DNA of 64,000 bases from Channa striata (GCA_033026295.1 CM065180.1:23303023-23367022); one strand, 5' to 3'. Shown: positions 24,772 through 35,004, counted from the stretch's first letter. Notes: generated by a model not told the origin, from the letters alone. A program made the numbers and translations.

Positions 24772-26440
24772 GGGTGTTGAGCCCTCTCGCTCTCAGCCAC
24801 AGAGGACAGACCTCATAAATTACACTACTTCTTTTGTGGAACTGATTGGATGAGAATAATCTAAGGAGGAATCCAAGGCCCCTGGATTAATGAGGTTATA
24901 TGACGGCGATGAAACGTGCATGAAGGCTCATAGTCAGTGAAACTATATTAATATGAAAAGAAAGATGAAAAGAGGGCAGGAGATGTGATACCACCACTTC
25001 ATACTTACAATACATTTTGTGACGTTTTTGTATGACGATGCATCTAATCGCGATATATTTTCCATCTAAGACTTTAGTCTGCATCAGCCACCCTCACTTA
25101 CAGAACAATAAAGGTAAAAGCAAACACGGTTCTGTGAGTTGGTCTCTACTTTAGGACACATTACACTTGCCTTAAACGCATTTTCGCATATAAACGAAGC
25201 TACTATTAATAAAAAAACCGCAGTGAAAATGAGCGAAACCCCTGAATTCACAGTCTTTTTGGCAAACAGACAGAGCTGCTCTCCCAGCCAACAGCTGGCG
25301 AGGAGCGAGACAGACAGACAGACAGCCTGACCAGGTAATTGTGTCCTAATTGCATCAGAAAGTCTCTGAGCTGCAGCGGACAGCTCACGGTTACAGGCTG
25401 CTCTGTGAGGTCGGGTGAACGGAGACACTTTCCGTCCGTGGCACCGGAGGTCTCAGTGCAGACGTGCTGTGTGTGTCCTCCAGGTGAACTGAGGTGTTGG
25501 ATACGTGTGCTTGATGGTACTTCAGGAAGCAGACTCTCCAAATCAACACATTTCTTTTTACTCTGTCCATCTGTTCATGTGCTTTGTGTTTTGTCTCGTT
25601 TCTCTTGGTCGGACTTTTAGACCTGCAGCATTCACACGTTTACTGCCGCTCTTCTCAGCACAGACAGCAGGCACAAATGCTCTTTACCGATGTTCTCCTT
25701 GTGAAGTCTGATGTCATTTCCTGTGTCCTGTGTTTGTCTTGCTAGTTACGGACGGGTGTACACTACAGATCCCTACCACGCTTTAGCGCCAGCTGCTGCT
25801 GCGTACGGAGTGGGAGCCATGGTGAGAAAACCGCCACACACAGCACAAAACGGAGTGAGGAGGAGCTGGGCGCTCGGTGTCCATGGAGCCTGTGTGCTCT
25901 GCAGCTAATGGATGAGGTGTCCAACCCTCATCGCACCACTGACGTGTACAGGTTGTGTTAACAGAGCCACAAAGAGCAGCCACCTCAATTTATACCTGTT
26001 GTATAAAGAGGCGTATGGGCCGCGCCACAGTGTTTGATTTCACCACTGCACTGACCAGCATGTTGTTAGGCCAGATGTGCTGGATTCCTCTCAGAAAGAG
26101 CCCAGCTCTCTCCAAACTGAGAGAGGCATCACCACACGCATTCCTGTTTGTGAGAAAACCTTCATATCTGGCCAACAGGTGAAGCAGTGGCTGAGCTGAG
26201 CAGCTGGCACCTGTCAGCAGATTAGTTGTGTTGACCTCTGCTAAAAATAGGAGGAAAATTTAGTTTGAAATTGTCACTTCACAACAAAAGTGCATTGGCT
26301 GCGAAGTGCACAGGCTCCTGAATAACTGACTGTTGAAGTTGATGATTTGTGGATATCGTGTAGATTCACTGTCTTGTCTTATTCGTCTCTTGCAGGCCAG
26401 TTTATACCGGGCAGGTTACAGTAGGTTTGCTCCCTACTAA
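4393..26440 (+). CDS. rbfox2: RBFOX2-like RNA-binding splicing regulator (11 coding exons, 5' partial)
   Basis: RBFOX proteins bind (U)GCAUG in pre-mRNA through one RRM and regulate alternative exons, mainly in the nucleus. The visible exons are 4393-4596, 6056-6229, 6647-6700, 6916-7007, 19013-19100, 20356-20412, 20610-20757, 21690-21732, 24163-24260, 25746-25821 and 26396-26440. They total 1079 nt; adding one missing base gives exactly 360 codons including the stop. The visible protein has a Pro-rich N-terminal part, an RRM with RNP2 (LHVSNI, about residue 107) and RNP1 (KGFGFVTF, about 144), an [10 protein letters not shown] segment, an Ala/Tyr-rich C-terminal domain and the family terminus SRFAPY. 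The RBFOX2 assignment rests on the QNGLP N-terminal segment, [18 protein letters not shown] and VPGFPYP. RBFOX1, RBFOX3 and the fish-specific rbfox1l differ at these places. Exon 6916-7007 carries a one-base deletion that breaks the frame as written. The start codon is outside the window. Confidence 0.9.
6056..6229 (+). CDS. rbfox2: rbfox2-like exon: linker and first half of the RRM (RNP2)
   Basis: The exon lies between ...CTACAG and GTAAGA, with 58 codons and phase 0 at both ends. A Gly-rich acidic linker leads into [19 protein letters not shown] and DLRQMFG, which is beta1, RNP2 and helix 1 of the RBFOX RRM. The Phe residues of the [11 protein letters not shown] stretch that contribute to GCAUG recognition in RBFOX1 are kept. 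Confidence 0.95.
6451..6494. repeat. (CA)n microsatellite
   Basis: A pure CA run of about 44 bp in the intron between the RNP2 exon and the 54-nt RRM exon. Confidence 0.97.
6647..6700 (+). CDS. rbfox2: rbfox2-like exon: RRM central strand (54 nt)
   Basis: This is the invariant 54-nt RBFOX exon encoding [18 protein letters not shown], with TTGCAG before it and GTAAGT after it. It is in phase 0 at both ends and identical in meaning to the vertebrate family. Confidence 0.97.
6916..7007 (+). CDS. rbfox2: rbfox2-like RRM exon with one-base deletion (92 nt instead of 93)
   Basis: This exon encodes RNP1 (GFGFVTF) and the end of the RRM. The family exon is 93 nt and in phase 0. Here it is 92 nt between CACAG and GTAATT. 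Reading fails at about 6961-6966: after ...ADAEKA the Arg codon expected next lacks one C or G, and all later codons match the family ([14 protein letters not shown]) one frame over. As written, translation meets a TGA just after the junction with the exon at 19013. A consensus error is the likeliest cause, but a real allele or decayed copy cannot be excluded. In mammals this exon is skipped under RBFOX autoregulation, giving an in-frame RRM-deleted protein. Confidence 0.9.
7440..8988 (+). promoter_or_regulatory. Cluster of UGCAUG RBFOX-binding motifs downstream of the RRM exon
   Basis: TGCATG occurs on the transcribed strand at 7440, 7838, 7902, 8155, 8214, 8273, 8329, 8684, 8757, 8940 and 8983. 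That is 11 copies in 1.55 kb, where about 0.4 would be expected by chance. Further GCATG lacking the leading T lie at 7245, 7565, 7593, 7725, 8661, 8832 and 9295. RBFOX proteins bind this motif and control inclusion of the RRM exon in their own mRNA. This cluster, starting about 430 nt after the exon, is probably part of that loop. Confidence 0.7.
10281..10314. repeat. (GT)n microsatellite
   Basis: A pure GT run inside the large rbfox2-like intron. Confidence 0.95.
13380..14142 (+). repeat. Pyrimidine-rich compound satellite, (CT)n/(CCCT)n/(CA)n
   Basis: About 760 bp consist almost only of C and T with interspersed ACAC blocks. Blocks of CTCTCTCTCGCTCTCT, then CCCCCTCACACACA, then CTCCCTCCCT recur in a loose higher-order unit of about 100-150 bp. 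The transcribed strand would be a very long polypyrimidine tract. A spurious open frame of several hundred codons runs through it. Confidence 0.95.
16330..16371. repeat. (CA)n microsatellite
   Basis: A pure CA run inside the large rbfox2-like intron, about 430 bp before the Tc1-like fossil. Confidence 0.95.
16795..18010 (+). mobile_element. Degenerate Tc1-like DNA transposon
   Basis: The left part (TTTGTGAACCCATGATGATT near 16801, then TTTCTGCATAATTGTGAAAT) matches a familiar fish Tc1-like element end. The region 17240-17450 keeps pieces resembling the transposase helix-turn-helix linker and middle region. Near 17655-17715 a translated stretch resembles the conserved WGCxAAxGPGxL motif of Tc1 transposases. 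The right part (GATTGAGGTTATTGCTGCAAAAGGAGG at 17891 on, then TTCAATAAAAACA) matches the usual 3' end. There is no intact transposase frame. The boundaries are approximate. Confidence 0.55.
19013..19100 (+). CDS. rbfox2: rbfox2-like exon: post-RRM segment with 27-nt 3' extension
   Basis: CCCCAG precedes the exon and GTAATG follows it. It encodes [20 protein letters not shown], as in RBFOX2. The family exon normally ends after the first base of the Gly codon (61 nt) at a GT donor. Here the bases at that place are GA, so the first usable donor is 27 nt further on. The added peptide is about nine residues (GEALSTLPY). The phase still fits the next exon. Confidence 0.85.
19101..20355 (+). other. 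rbfox2-like intron, no other feature seen
   Basis: This is AT-rich, unique-looking intron sequence. No exon, repeat or RNA gene was recognised. Confidence 0.6.
20356..20412 (+). CDS. rbfox2: rbfox2-like exon: [18 protein letters not shown]
   Basis: The exon lies between TTCTCAG and GTGAGA. It is 57 nt, three more than the usual 54, because the exon opens with CGG before the conserved GCTGG. It continues in frame from 19100 and gives one extra Ala before GWKLSP. The GPELYA ending is RBFOX2-like. Confidence 0.93.
20610..20757 (+). CDS. rbfox2: rbfox2-like exon: RG-rich C-terminal segment
   Basis: The exon lies between CTCCCCCAG and GTAAGA. It encodes VPGFPYPS, an Ala-rich run, [20 protein letters not shown] and IPAYPG. 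The RGRGR segment resembles the C-terminal nuclear-localisation-associated region of RBFOX proteins. The Ala-rich run is longer than in mammals. Confidence 0.95.
21690..21732 (+). CDS. rbfox2: rbfox2-like 43-nt exon (M43-type, [14 protein letters not shown])
   Basis: A TTCTCTCAG acceptor and GTAAGT donor bound the exon. Its 43-nt size and the [10 protein letters not shown] peptide identify it as the counterpart of the muscle-type M43 exon of RBFOX1/2. The mutually exclusive brain-type B40 exon was searched for in the following intron and not recognised. TGCATG lies at 21484 and 21491, upstream of it, and at 21827, about 95 nt after its end. Confidence 0.93.
21733..24162 (+). other. rbfox2-like intron after the M43-type exon
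   Basis: No B40-type alternative exon was found by eye. The intron contains short GT (22083-22104) and AAT (23635-23662) microsatellites, TGCATG at 21827 and 23312, and a C-rich tract near 23410-23435. Nothing else is supported. Confidence 0.6.
23635..23662. repeat. (AAT)n microsatellite
   Basis: About nine AAT units in the intron after the M43-type exon. Confidence 0.95.
24163..24260 (+). CDS. rbfox2: rbfox2-like exon: Ala/Tyr-rich C-terminal segment
   Basis: The exon lies between ATCTCTAG and GTGAGC. It encodes GGYP, seven Ala residues, [13 protein letters not shown], five Ala and YSD. This is the GGYAAYRYAQ segment of the family with enlarged Ala runs. The Tyr-rich low-complexity C-terminus mediates RBFOX assembly and splicing activity in mammals. 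Confidence 0.95.
24571..24771 (+). repeat. (TG)n/(TCTG)n microsatellite
   Basis: About 200 bp of GTGTGT is interrupted regularly by TCTG, beginning some 310 nt after the exon at 24163-24260. The transcript would be a long UG-rich tract. The cysteine/valine-rich open frames in this stretch are translations of the repeat. Confidence 0.97.
25746..25821 (+). CDS. rbfox2: rbfox2-like exon: [26 protein letters not shown]
   Basis: The exon lies between CTTGCTAG and GTGAGA. It encodes the strongly conserved [15 protein letters not shown] block of RBFOX2 and ends with GVGAM in phase 0. Confidence 0.95.
26396..26440 (+). CDS. rbfox2: rbfox2-like last exon: [14 protein letters not shown] and stop
   Basis: TCTTGCAG precedes the exon. 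The 14 codons plus TAA (26438-26440) give the family C-terminus, SRFAPY. The first codon keeps phase 0 with the previous exon. Confidence 0.96.
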   Translation, partial: ASLYRAGYSRFAPY

Positions 26441-29300
26441 AAAAACTCGTCACACCCAAGGAATTTCACGTTACTCCAGAACCCTTATTTTCAAGCTCTT
26501 TGTTTGGCAGAGGTCCCTCCCATTTTTCTTCCGACGGACTCCAGTGACAACTCAAGATTTTTTCTTTTCTTTGTGGCAAGAGAGGTCACTGCCACATCAT
26601 CAGCTCTGTTTCTGTGCTCCTCAGCGTCTGTCACTGACATACAAACTAAATGGAAAAAAAAAAATAACCGAGCAGCGTCTCCCACGTAACCAGCTGGAGC
26701 TGCGGGGCACAACGTAGGAGGTTTTTTAGAAACACTATCGGATGTGGAAGGAGAGAAACTGCTGATCCGGTGTGATCCTGCACACTGCAAACCTAGTTTT
26801 CGAACTGACGCTAAATCCACTGGCCTGTAATTTACCCGCCTACATTCCGCACCGAGGCTCCTCGGCGTTTCCCTTTAGTTCTATTCTGTTCAGAGCGATT
26901 CCACGGCACAGCACTACTAACTAAATGGTACTTGTGTTTTTAGACACTACATTGCAGCAGAGCCTCGCTCTGCGTTCACTATGAGGTCACAACAAGAAAC
27001 TAAGAACCAAACTCCGCTCCGTGCAGGTGTTCCTCTTATTTTTTAAAAGCTGCGGCGTCCGACTGACAGAAACCACTCGTCCTGGCAGCAGCAGCTACAA
27101 ACAGCGCTGGGGGGAGCGGGGGTTGCTGGGGTTTTTTTTCTTTTTCAGCTTCCTCCAAGTGTAACGGCACCAAAACAAAAAGTCATGTTCCCCCACCCCC
27201 CAAAAAAGGTTCAAAACGACAAGGAAAGAACAGTTAGTTTTTTTCTGCATTACCTCAGTTTTTCTTTCGCTGCCATTTACAGGACGTGGAATCATGAGAG
27301 ATGAGCCATTCGTTTGTCTTTATTGCTACTCGTGCAACACTACGATGGGACGTTAAATCACTTTCCGCTCCCTTCAGCTGAACGCTGACCCTCTGTCCAC
27401 GTAGAGAACTCCCCGTCGTTCTGCTCAAAGGATTCGTGCATTTATTTCTGCGTCCAAAACCATCAGACATTTCATCTGCATCTGCCAGCGAGCGAACACG
27501 CGGACCGTGGAACACAAACTAGGTTCAGCGGAGCAGGTTGGAAGCGGGAACACCCACACAGGAAGCTAATCACCCACCAAATGGGAGTCCCTCCTGGCAA
27601 TTGGAGATATTTCTGCCTACAGGCTTCAGGCAGAGCGGCTCTGTGTGTGAACACTAGATCCCAGCAGAACGGCCCAGATTAGACACAGCCATTGCACTCG
27701 TGTACCGCAGCCTCGAAGCAGCGAGGACTTTCTATTTATGCTCATTATTTTCACTAATTGTCCACATTTTCAATCATGCTCTCTGGGACTGGCTGCTCCG
27801 TCTAAAGGCGCCGTGAAAGGAAACACTTAAAGAACAAGTCTCCATGTGCTGCATCTGCCAGCTCACCACAGCATGTTGTTATCGCTATTATTTGCCTTTT
27901 CGGTTCCAAAGATTTTCTAAAGAAAGCACATTTGTGGTCCTGATGTATTTCTTAGTTTTGTGGATGATTGTTTTTTTTTTTTTAACTTTGCCTTTTACTT
28001 CATGTTATATTTTTAAATCCGTGGGCTGCAGCAGCATTTTTCAGCACCCTGAGAAATGTCACCGACGCTCCACAAAACACAAACGCACGTTTCAAAGGTT
28101 GCAAACCTGCAAACAGAACAGCTCCTGTTAAATGTCGTCTACCGGTTTCTCCTCAGTGAACACACCGCAGACGAGGGGAATCAGAGCACACGGAGTCATA
28201 AGGGACAGGCAGAAAAGACGGAGGTGGACACGGGGGCATATATTTGAATTGCATTTGCCAGCAGGTCCAAATTACAGGCAAGGTAAAAAGGGGGGGGGGG
28301 TCCACACAATGTCAAAACAGCCCTGTGGCTCAGAGGGGGCCGTCTTTTCAACAATGTGTGGGCCGTGAGCTGAGGGACGCTGTGGCGGTGAAGGTGAGAA
28401 GCCGAGCCATTAATCATTACGTGACAGGATAACGACGTCGCCTACTGTCGTTTTTTTTCTCCCCGTGGGGGGGTGCGGTGCGCTCAGGGTGGAGCGGACA
28501 GTCCGAGGAGGGGTGACGTGGTTTTGTATGATTGTGAAAACTGTGTGCAGTAGGTCCAGTGAGTATTTTTGATGCATTACCTCTTTTTTTTCTTATTATT
28601 CCTTACAAGTATTATCAGAAGTGTTGCTATGCATGCTTTCGTGAGAGACATGAATGGCGTCAGTTCATTTGTGCATGAATTCCAATCATAGTGCTGGAGG
28701 AGGAGGAGGAGGAGATGAACTTGCATGTTCTGTGAAGCGAGGAGACAGGAGCCACAAGTCGGTGAAGGTCCGCGTCTGTGTGTGGAGGGGAGTGGTCCAC
28801 ATCAGTCCGCTGCAGTAATCTGGGTTATCGCTGCTCTGTGCCGCCGTGGTCGCCGTGGTAATCGCCAGTCACTGTGCGGGTCGCTTTTTAGAATGAAAGT
28901 AAAGGGAGGGGCCTGGCCTTCCTGGCAGCCTTCACCGCGGTGATGCTCGTTCAGCTGCGCCTCCGGGTGCTGGAACCACCGCAGAGCAGCGACTCCTGCT
29001 GGTTGCTCGGCAACCGCGGGTTTGTGCCACGATGGCGCAGAAGCAGCCGCTGCCCCGACTCGCCGCACTGTGCTCAGACCAAGCGGGAGCGTTTGTAGAG
29101 GGATTTATTCATAAATGGGTTTAAATTGCATGTGGAGTTTTGTTTTTTTTATATCACATGCTCTTAAAAGCTCATCTATCCAAGTGACTTTTTTTCAGTG
29201 ACATGTTTTATTTTGTCATCCTTGTGTCTGCCTTCTGTTTATTCTCCATTATTATGAATATGAATTATGAATGTATATAATAAATAAACTGTTTGGTTTT
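26441..29300 (+). other. Probable 3' UTR of the rbfox2-like gene
   Basis: After the stop, 2.8 kb contain no exon on either strand. Two overlapping AATAAA signals lie at 29279-29288, the best polyadenylation site before the opposing receptor gene. Long 3' UTRs are usual for RBFOX2. A C/G homopolymer (28291-28300) and a GGA run (about 28695-28713) lie inside. The extent is inferred from the signals only. Confidence 0.5.
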
Positions 29301-30942
29301 TATACTGGTCTTTGAATATTTATTGCCTGCAGGTGCCCCTGCACAAACAGTTACAGCCTGCGATAAAGCACATTCCCTGATAAGTTCCTTTTCTTTGCCC
29401 TCTTTGTCTTATCGTTTTCCTCTGTCTGACCGAAAGCACATTGTGCAAAACTAGTCGAACGTCAGCGAGATAAAGCAGAGAAGTTAAACCAGAACCTTCT
29501 GACTCTCGTTGTGAAGGGAACATTCCAGCTTGGCTGAGTTGCTCCGGTCCGGTGTTGACATTTTTGCGTCTTCAGACCAAAATCCTAAGCACAGTGAGCT
29601 CCTCCGACACCTCGGAGGGGAACAGTCTGTAACGATCTTTAATTGCATCTGGAGTTAATGGCCGTAAATAGGTCGGATGTGGCGGGAAACCTCATATCTC
29701 TGCTAATTGCTCTAATGCACAAGAGGCCAATTGCCACTTTGATGGCATGTTCTGTCTGAGTAATTGAAGTCAGGCTAATTGGAAGAATGGGGGAGGGGGG
29801 TGAAGATCCCATCTGCTGAAGGGAGGAGTTGACCTTTATGAATGGCAGAGTGAATGTGCAGAACACGCCAGCGTGAACTCGGCCTCAAACTACAGGTTTA
29901 AACCACGGACCAAAGGCAGCAGGTGAGATACGGCGTGATGAAAAAATACACCCGAGTCCGTGGCATTTGTGCAGTTTGAGTCTTTTTTTTTGTCTCCATT
30001 TAATCCCAGGTCGTGTCTCTTTAATAACCTCCCATCTGTAGTTAAACGTGTTTGGTTTTTATCATTTTCCTCTTTCATCTCTCGCTTTCTCACATCTGCT
30101 TTGCGTTTTTAATGCTCATTGTGTCTCTCTAGTTTTGTTTTCCTTCTGCCGTCTGTCTTGCATCATTTTCTGCCTTTTTATTATTATTATTTCCAGTCTG
30201 TGCTTGTTTTACCTCATTTCTTTGTCTTTTAACTGACCTGTCTGTCTGTGCCCGTCTGTCCATTGCTGAGTTTCAGTTCAGTCACACATCGCCACCCGGT
30301 GGTGTGACGTGGTTCAGCCAAGCTTTAGTCAGAATATTAAAAACATCCTGGTTTTTACATATGAAGCTTTTATTGACACGCCTGTACAAAAACATTAGTC
30401 TGCTCATTTGTTCTTTCTCTATGAACACACAGCTTTTTTTTTATTTGTTTGGTTCAGCACAGCAGGAAACGAATGAATCTTTAATATGACGATGTTAATC
30501 GGTGATGGCACAGGCGTCCCACGGTACTGACAGGTCTCCTGTCCTGCCTTCCTCCTGTCTTGTCTCATCTCGTCTAATCCGTGTCTCTTCTCCTTCCGTC
30601 CGTCTCTGCTCCGCTCTGCAGTTTGCCACCTTCAGAGCGACAGTTTCACGCCTCTCCTGTCACCTCAGGGCTGTTACATTCCATGTCAGCCTAGCACGTC
30701 ACGTGCACACAGCACACACCTCTGCAGGGACTTGTGATGTGGATTTCCCACCACAGGAAAACTGGACTATTGAACCCATCTAGTCTCGGGGATGACGATC
30801 GGGCAGTTTGAAGTTTGGAATAACGTTTCTTTCAACACAACACACAAATACTTTGCATTTGGACAAGTGAACTAACACGGGCACAGATCGGGGCATTGTG
30901 GGCTGATCCTCAGCGTTGGTATCAGTCTGACGAGAAAAGATT
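29301..30942. other. Convergent intergenic region between the rbfox2-like gene and the GPRC5 receptor
   Basis: The two genes end toward each other here. The right part probably includes the receptor 3' UTR; TTTATT, the reverse complement of AATAAA, occurs near 30177 and 30366. No coding exon, RNA gene or clear transposon was recognised. Confidence 0.5.
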
Positions 30943-31032
30943 TTAATCCTGTTCGTAATAGTCGTCGTACGGTTCCCTGTAGTTGGTGGTCTGAGGTCGA
31001 GGAATGGTGTAATCTTTGTCAGGGTCGATTTC
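30943..31032 (-). CDS. GPRC5-like coding exon 3: C-terminus
   Basis: After GTTCCAG on the minus strand, 29 codons and TAA encode EIDPDKDYTIPRPQTT and the terminus DDYYEQD. The IPR(P/A) and DYY/DYE pattern resembles the GPRC5A tail. Confidence 0.88.
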   Translation of the reverse strand, partial: EIDPDKDYTIPRPQTTNYREPYDDYYEQD

Positions 31033-33190
31033 CTGGAACACACACATATTCATCATGCCGCTGCAGTTTACACCACGGAAAACTCTGCTTCAGCGACAAC
31101 GCTTGGCCGTAGTCGGCCACAGTTAAAGGTCACGGTTCCTAATGGCACCCTGAGTTAGACCGTTAATCCTGAGGCTTTATTACTCACTGTCATGGAGAAT
31201 CCCGACTCGTAGGGCGATCGGAGCGACGGGTCGTTTCTCCTGCCTGAAGTCAGACGTGTGATACAGTTAGAGCTAATTATCAGTTCATTAAGAAAGTCTT
31301 TATCATAAAGGCCCACAGTGGGAGCTCAGCTGGCTGAGAGTCCAGTGATGGTTCATTATAAAGGATGTGACCCAGCGAGTCTGGACTCGCTGATCAGACT
31401 CCGAAACACCCAGTGCACATGTCTAAACTGTGGTGCTGGTCGTACAGTAGGGGAAGTAAAACTGTGAAGGCTCTTTCCTTTTGAGGTTTTGCTCTATTAA
31501 AGCAAAGTTGACCCTCAAAGTCACTGTAGTGCAGTTTGCAACGTTAAATCCTTTGCCATCAGGTGTTTGCATTGTTTTTCTGTATAAACAGAACATTAAT
31601 GTGCAACATTTTCCACAAAATATATTTTTTAAATACTGCAACATTTTACAGCTGCATCAGCTGTTTGAATATCTCTTTAACTTTAATGTACATTTTCTTA
31701 CTTGGACCACAACAATTATATATTTTTATATATATACATATATATATATATATATGACATCATTTCCATAATCTTTATGGGGATAGCGTTGAATGTGCTG
31801 TGAAAGGCTTCTGACCCAGATACATTCAACAATCTGCAGTACAAAAAAGCTTTTTTCTAACCAGTTAACTAGTTTCAATTGTTGCTTGACTGGTAGGTTT
31901 TACAGCTTCCTAATTATTGTAATTCTATCCTGACTAATATCTAAAGGGCTTGGCAGAGCACAGGGACAGGCAGGGCAGGGTGGAGTGAAGGGGATTTAGT
32001 GCGGAACTTGTTTTCATTCAAAAATAATAAATTATCAGTTACTCACCTCTTCGTTCGCCTTTCCTGTTCTCACCATCGTTCTCGTAACTTCCGTTTTCTT
32101 TTCCCTCTTTCGGACTGGCCAGTTCTGGGATATCAGCGTTGGGGCTGGTCCAGCCCACGAAGCTCAGAGGCGCGTTTTTGGACTTGCCTCCACCCCTGCA
32201 GAGGAAGGCGAACTGTGACAAGCCGTGCCCCATCAGTAACACCCAGCCGTTGGCCACCAAGGCGATGCTGAGCACCGGGTCGTCCCATTGCGGTCGACGC
32301 CCCAACTTAGGGTTTCCCCTTGTGAGCATGGTGATCCACACTACCCAGATGCCAGCAGACAGTAGCAGTGTAATGAACAGTATGGTAGCCTGTAACCGCC
32401 CCAGCTGGTTTGTAGGTCCCGTGTAATCGTAGCTGTGTGTGGAGCAGGAGTGGCACAGGAGGTGCAGGGAGAGGAACAAGCTGATAGCAAGGAGGCACAG
32501 AACGTAGATCTGCAGCATGGCAAATTCCTCCTGGCTGTAGTTACATGAATTCTTGTCCCGAACCAGCACCACGATCAGCCACTCGGTAGAGATGATTACC
32601 TGTACGGTGAAGAGCCCCAGGGCGATGGCGGGCTCCCCCCATCCTCGGACCGCTGCGCAGCCCAGCAGAGCGAGGCAGCGAGCCAGCAGGCAGGAGTAGG
32701 CCAGAGAAAAGAGCACACTGAAGAGGAAGATCCTGGTGGGGCAGGTTTGTGGGGTGAGACGGATGATGAAGGAGAAGGTGATGGCGAAGATCCCAGCTGT
32801 GGCAAACAAGAACAGAGACATGGAGACCACTGGGCCTCCGATGCGACTGCGTCCTTTTTTTAAGGAGCCACAGAGGCACAGGAACCACAGCACTAGGCCA
32901 AAGAGGAGAATCATGCTGAGCAGAAAGCCTGAGCTGGCCAGGGTCTCCACAATGATACCCCATGCTGCCCGCCGGTCGCACAGATACCTGTAGATGGGGT
33001 GCAATCCTGTGCCGCACCCTGGCACGCCGTTCAGGGAGGAATCATTTGACAAAGGAGGGGAAATAGTTGAGGTGTTGGTTGTGGGACTGGCTGAGCTGTC
33101 GTTGGTTGATTGGCATAGACAGGTGAGCGGGACGTAGAAGAGGAGAAGGAGCGGGAACAAGGATGTGCGCTTTTCAGACGAAAAGGCCAT
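30943..33190 (-). CDS. GPRC5/RAIG-family seven-transmembrane receptor (GPRC5A/D-like), 429 aa
   Basis: This is an orphan class C, group 5 receptor (retinoic-acid-inducible family) expected in the plasma membrane. The coding exons on the minus strand are 33190-32047, 31243-31188 and 31032-30943, together 430 codons with the stop at 30943-30945. The start MAFSSEK gives a signal peptide (about residues 8-27). A short N-terminal segment with NDS/NTS glycosylation sites follows, then seven hydrophobic segments between about residues 77 and 330. Family marks include YLCDRRAAWGIIVETLA, FLFSVLFSLAYSCLLA, VIISTEWLIVVLVR, IWVVWITML and QWDDPVLSIALVANGW. RGNPKLGRRPQWDDP is closest to GPRC5D, while the tail ending DYTIPRPQTTNYREPYDDYY recalls GPRC5A. 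Human GPRC5A/D lie on 12p near MGP and PDE6H, which agrees with the neighbours here. GPRC5B or GPRC5C is less likely. Confidence 0.9.
31188..31243 (-). CDS. GPRC5-like coding exon 2: cytoplasmic tail
   Basis: The minus strand reads CTTCAG, then 56 nt, then GTGAGT. It encodes RRNDPSLRSPYESGFSMT in the phase left by exon 1. The Ser/Tyr-rich tail fits GPRC5 cytoplasmic domains. Confidence 0.88.
31718..31755. repeat. (TA)n microsatellite in a GPRC5-like intron
   Basis: An AT-alternating run in the intron between coding exons 1 and 2 of the receptor. Confidence 0.9.
32047..33190 (-). CDS. GPRC5-like coding exon 1: signal peptide and all seven TM segments
   Basis: The exon begins at a TTTCAG acceptor, with its first base at 33241. 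51 nt of 5' UTR precede the ATG at 33190-33188. It ends ...CGAAGAG before GTGAGT at 32046. An upstream in-frame Met exists in the intron, but it lies before the acceptor and is not used in this model. Confidence 0.92.
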
Positions 33191-34000
33191 TTTCCCAGGA
33201 GGTGATAGGATTCGGGCCCGCTTGTCCCCAGGTACGTTCTCCTGAAAGAAAAAAGCACACGTCAGCACATAGTTGGCAGGCGCTTTGCTGAGCACACAAA
33301 CGCCGCGTTAACTAAGGGTGACGGATCGCGCAGTAGATTACGTTAGATTACATACAGAGACATCTGACAGCAAAGAGGGAAGCCAAGACGAGCAGGGAGC
33401 GTAGAAACAAGCCAGGACAAGGCTGGAGATTGTCTCAGTGAATGAAGAGTGGAGGAGAAGCCAACTCCAACATGGAGGCGGCTGCAAAAAGGACACCACA
33501 CGGAAAGCTAAAGCCACGCGCATTACACGCAGACCAGAGTGCACAGCTAGAAGATGGAGACACGGAGCGAGATATTCGCTAGCGATAGCGGACTGTCACT
33601 TCCTCCAGCCCACAGTGCAGCCTTTGTTACCACCCCCCCGCATTCAAGTATAACCTTTATGCTTCATGCACCTTCAATGCGCTGGCGCTCTCAACTTTGT
33701 CCTCATGCCAGCCCTCATTTGTATAATTGTCAGAGATCATAGAGTGGGGGGAGTGATTTGTGAGAAAGTGGCTGGAAGGCAATCAGTTCTAGGAGATTAT
33801 ATCCATCTTGATATAAAGGCATAAAGGATTCGAATGTGAGTCAGTGAACACAAGCTGATGTTGAAGTGCACATAGGCTCCAAAAAGTTGGAGAAAGATCG
33901 TTTTCTTGTCTTAAAATATAAAAGCGACACCTCACGATAAGAGGCCACTTCTCATTCGTGAATAGTTCTTTATTCCAAACATAACAACTGAGCCACTTAC

Positions 34001-34067
34001 CTTGTTTGTCGTTTTTGGACGTTTCCTCCTCTACTTCAGACTCTTCACTTGCATTTGGCTGGAATCC
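34001..34067 (-). other. Probable 5' UTR exon of the GPRC5-like gene
   Basis: On the minus strand an ATTATTGCAG acceptor and a CAAG/GTAAGT donor enclose 67 nt. Spliced to the acceptor at 33241 it would not read in frame with the receptor start, so it would be untranslated leader, possibly carrying a short upstream frame. Its acidic translation (NASEESEVEEETSK) leaves open that it belongs to another transcript. Confidence 0.4.
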
Positions 34068-35004
34068 CTGCAATAATGTGCGCAGCGGCTGATTAGCGTG
34101 TACCCAAGCAAATCCTATCGCGGCGATGCATCCATGTCTCTGCCAGCTCCAGGTAACAGGAAGAGCACGAGGCGTAGGAACCGATGAAGCCACTGAGGCC
34201 TGAAGCCACTGGGAGAGACGATTGTTCCACTGTGCATCAACAGATTGCACAAGAGCAAAGAAACCTGCGCCTCTGCTTCCTCCTGGATCTCTTTCTCTTT
34301 GTGTCCCTCCCTCCAACTATAGGTGGGGCTCACACACCTGGAGGTGATGATACACAAATCCTCAGGCAGGGAGAGTTCACTCCTCCCCTGTTCATGAATC
34401 CCATTTCCCATTTGAATTTGCATCCCAATTCTAGATAACCAGTGTCTGGATTAACCGGTGTGTTCTGTTGTTGTAAGGAGGTGAGTCCAACTGACTCATC
34501 CCAGCCTCACCTGGATGCAGAACAGGACCAGCCGTCACCTCGGTTACGGCGAAAGCAACAACAAATTAAACCGGCTGACTCAGCCCGAGGGTGAGTTGTG
34601 TCAAGAATAGAGGGAGCTTTTCTCTGACTGTTGGCTTTTACACGCCCATTCGTAACACCTCCGCTCATGCCTGTACAGGTACGTTTATAGGGTGTGTTCA
34701 GTTGAATCTGAAGTCACTCTTCAACTCCATGGGAAACCCAGGGAGGCAGAGTCAGACCTGTTCGTTACATGAACCTGTGTCTTACTGAACAATTCAGCTG
34801 CACGAAACCTCTTTCTTTCCCATTTAATAAGGGAGGAACTGGAGCACGACAGAAAGTTTCAGACTCTCTCAGTGCTGGTAGTTCTTGTGAAGGAGAAACC
34901 GCGGCAGCCGAAGACTAACCGCGTTCACGCTGTTTCTTTGGTGAATGTTGCAGGTTTGGCCTTTTTAGCCTTGCTAGCATCGAAGCTCTCCAAACTCTCC
35001 ACAA

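Noticed and set aside
24501..24853. Overlapping Cys/Val-rich and Thr/His-rich frames
   Set aside because: They are translations of the TG/TCTG microsatellite on both strands.
30943..33190. Initial thought that the receptor is GPRC5C next to a 17q25-like region
   Set aside because: The motif RGNP...QWDDP and the IPR...DYY tail fit GPRC5D/GPRC5A better, and the linked pde6h-like and mgp genes point to the 12p block.
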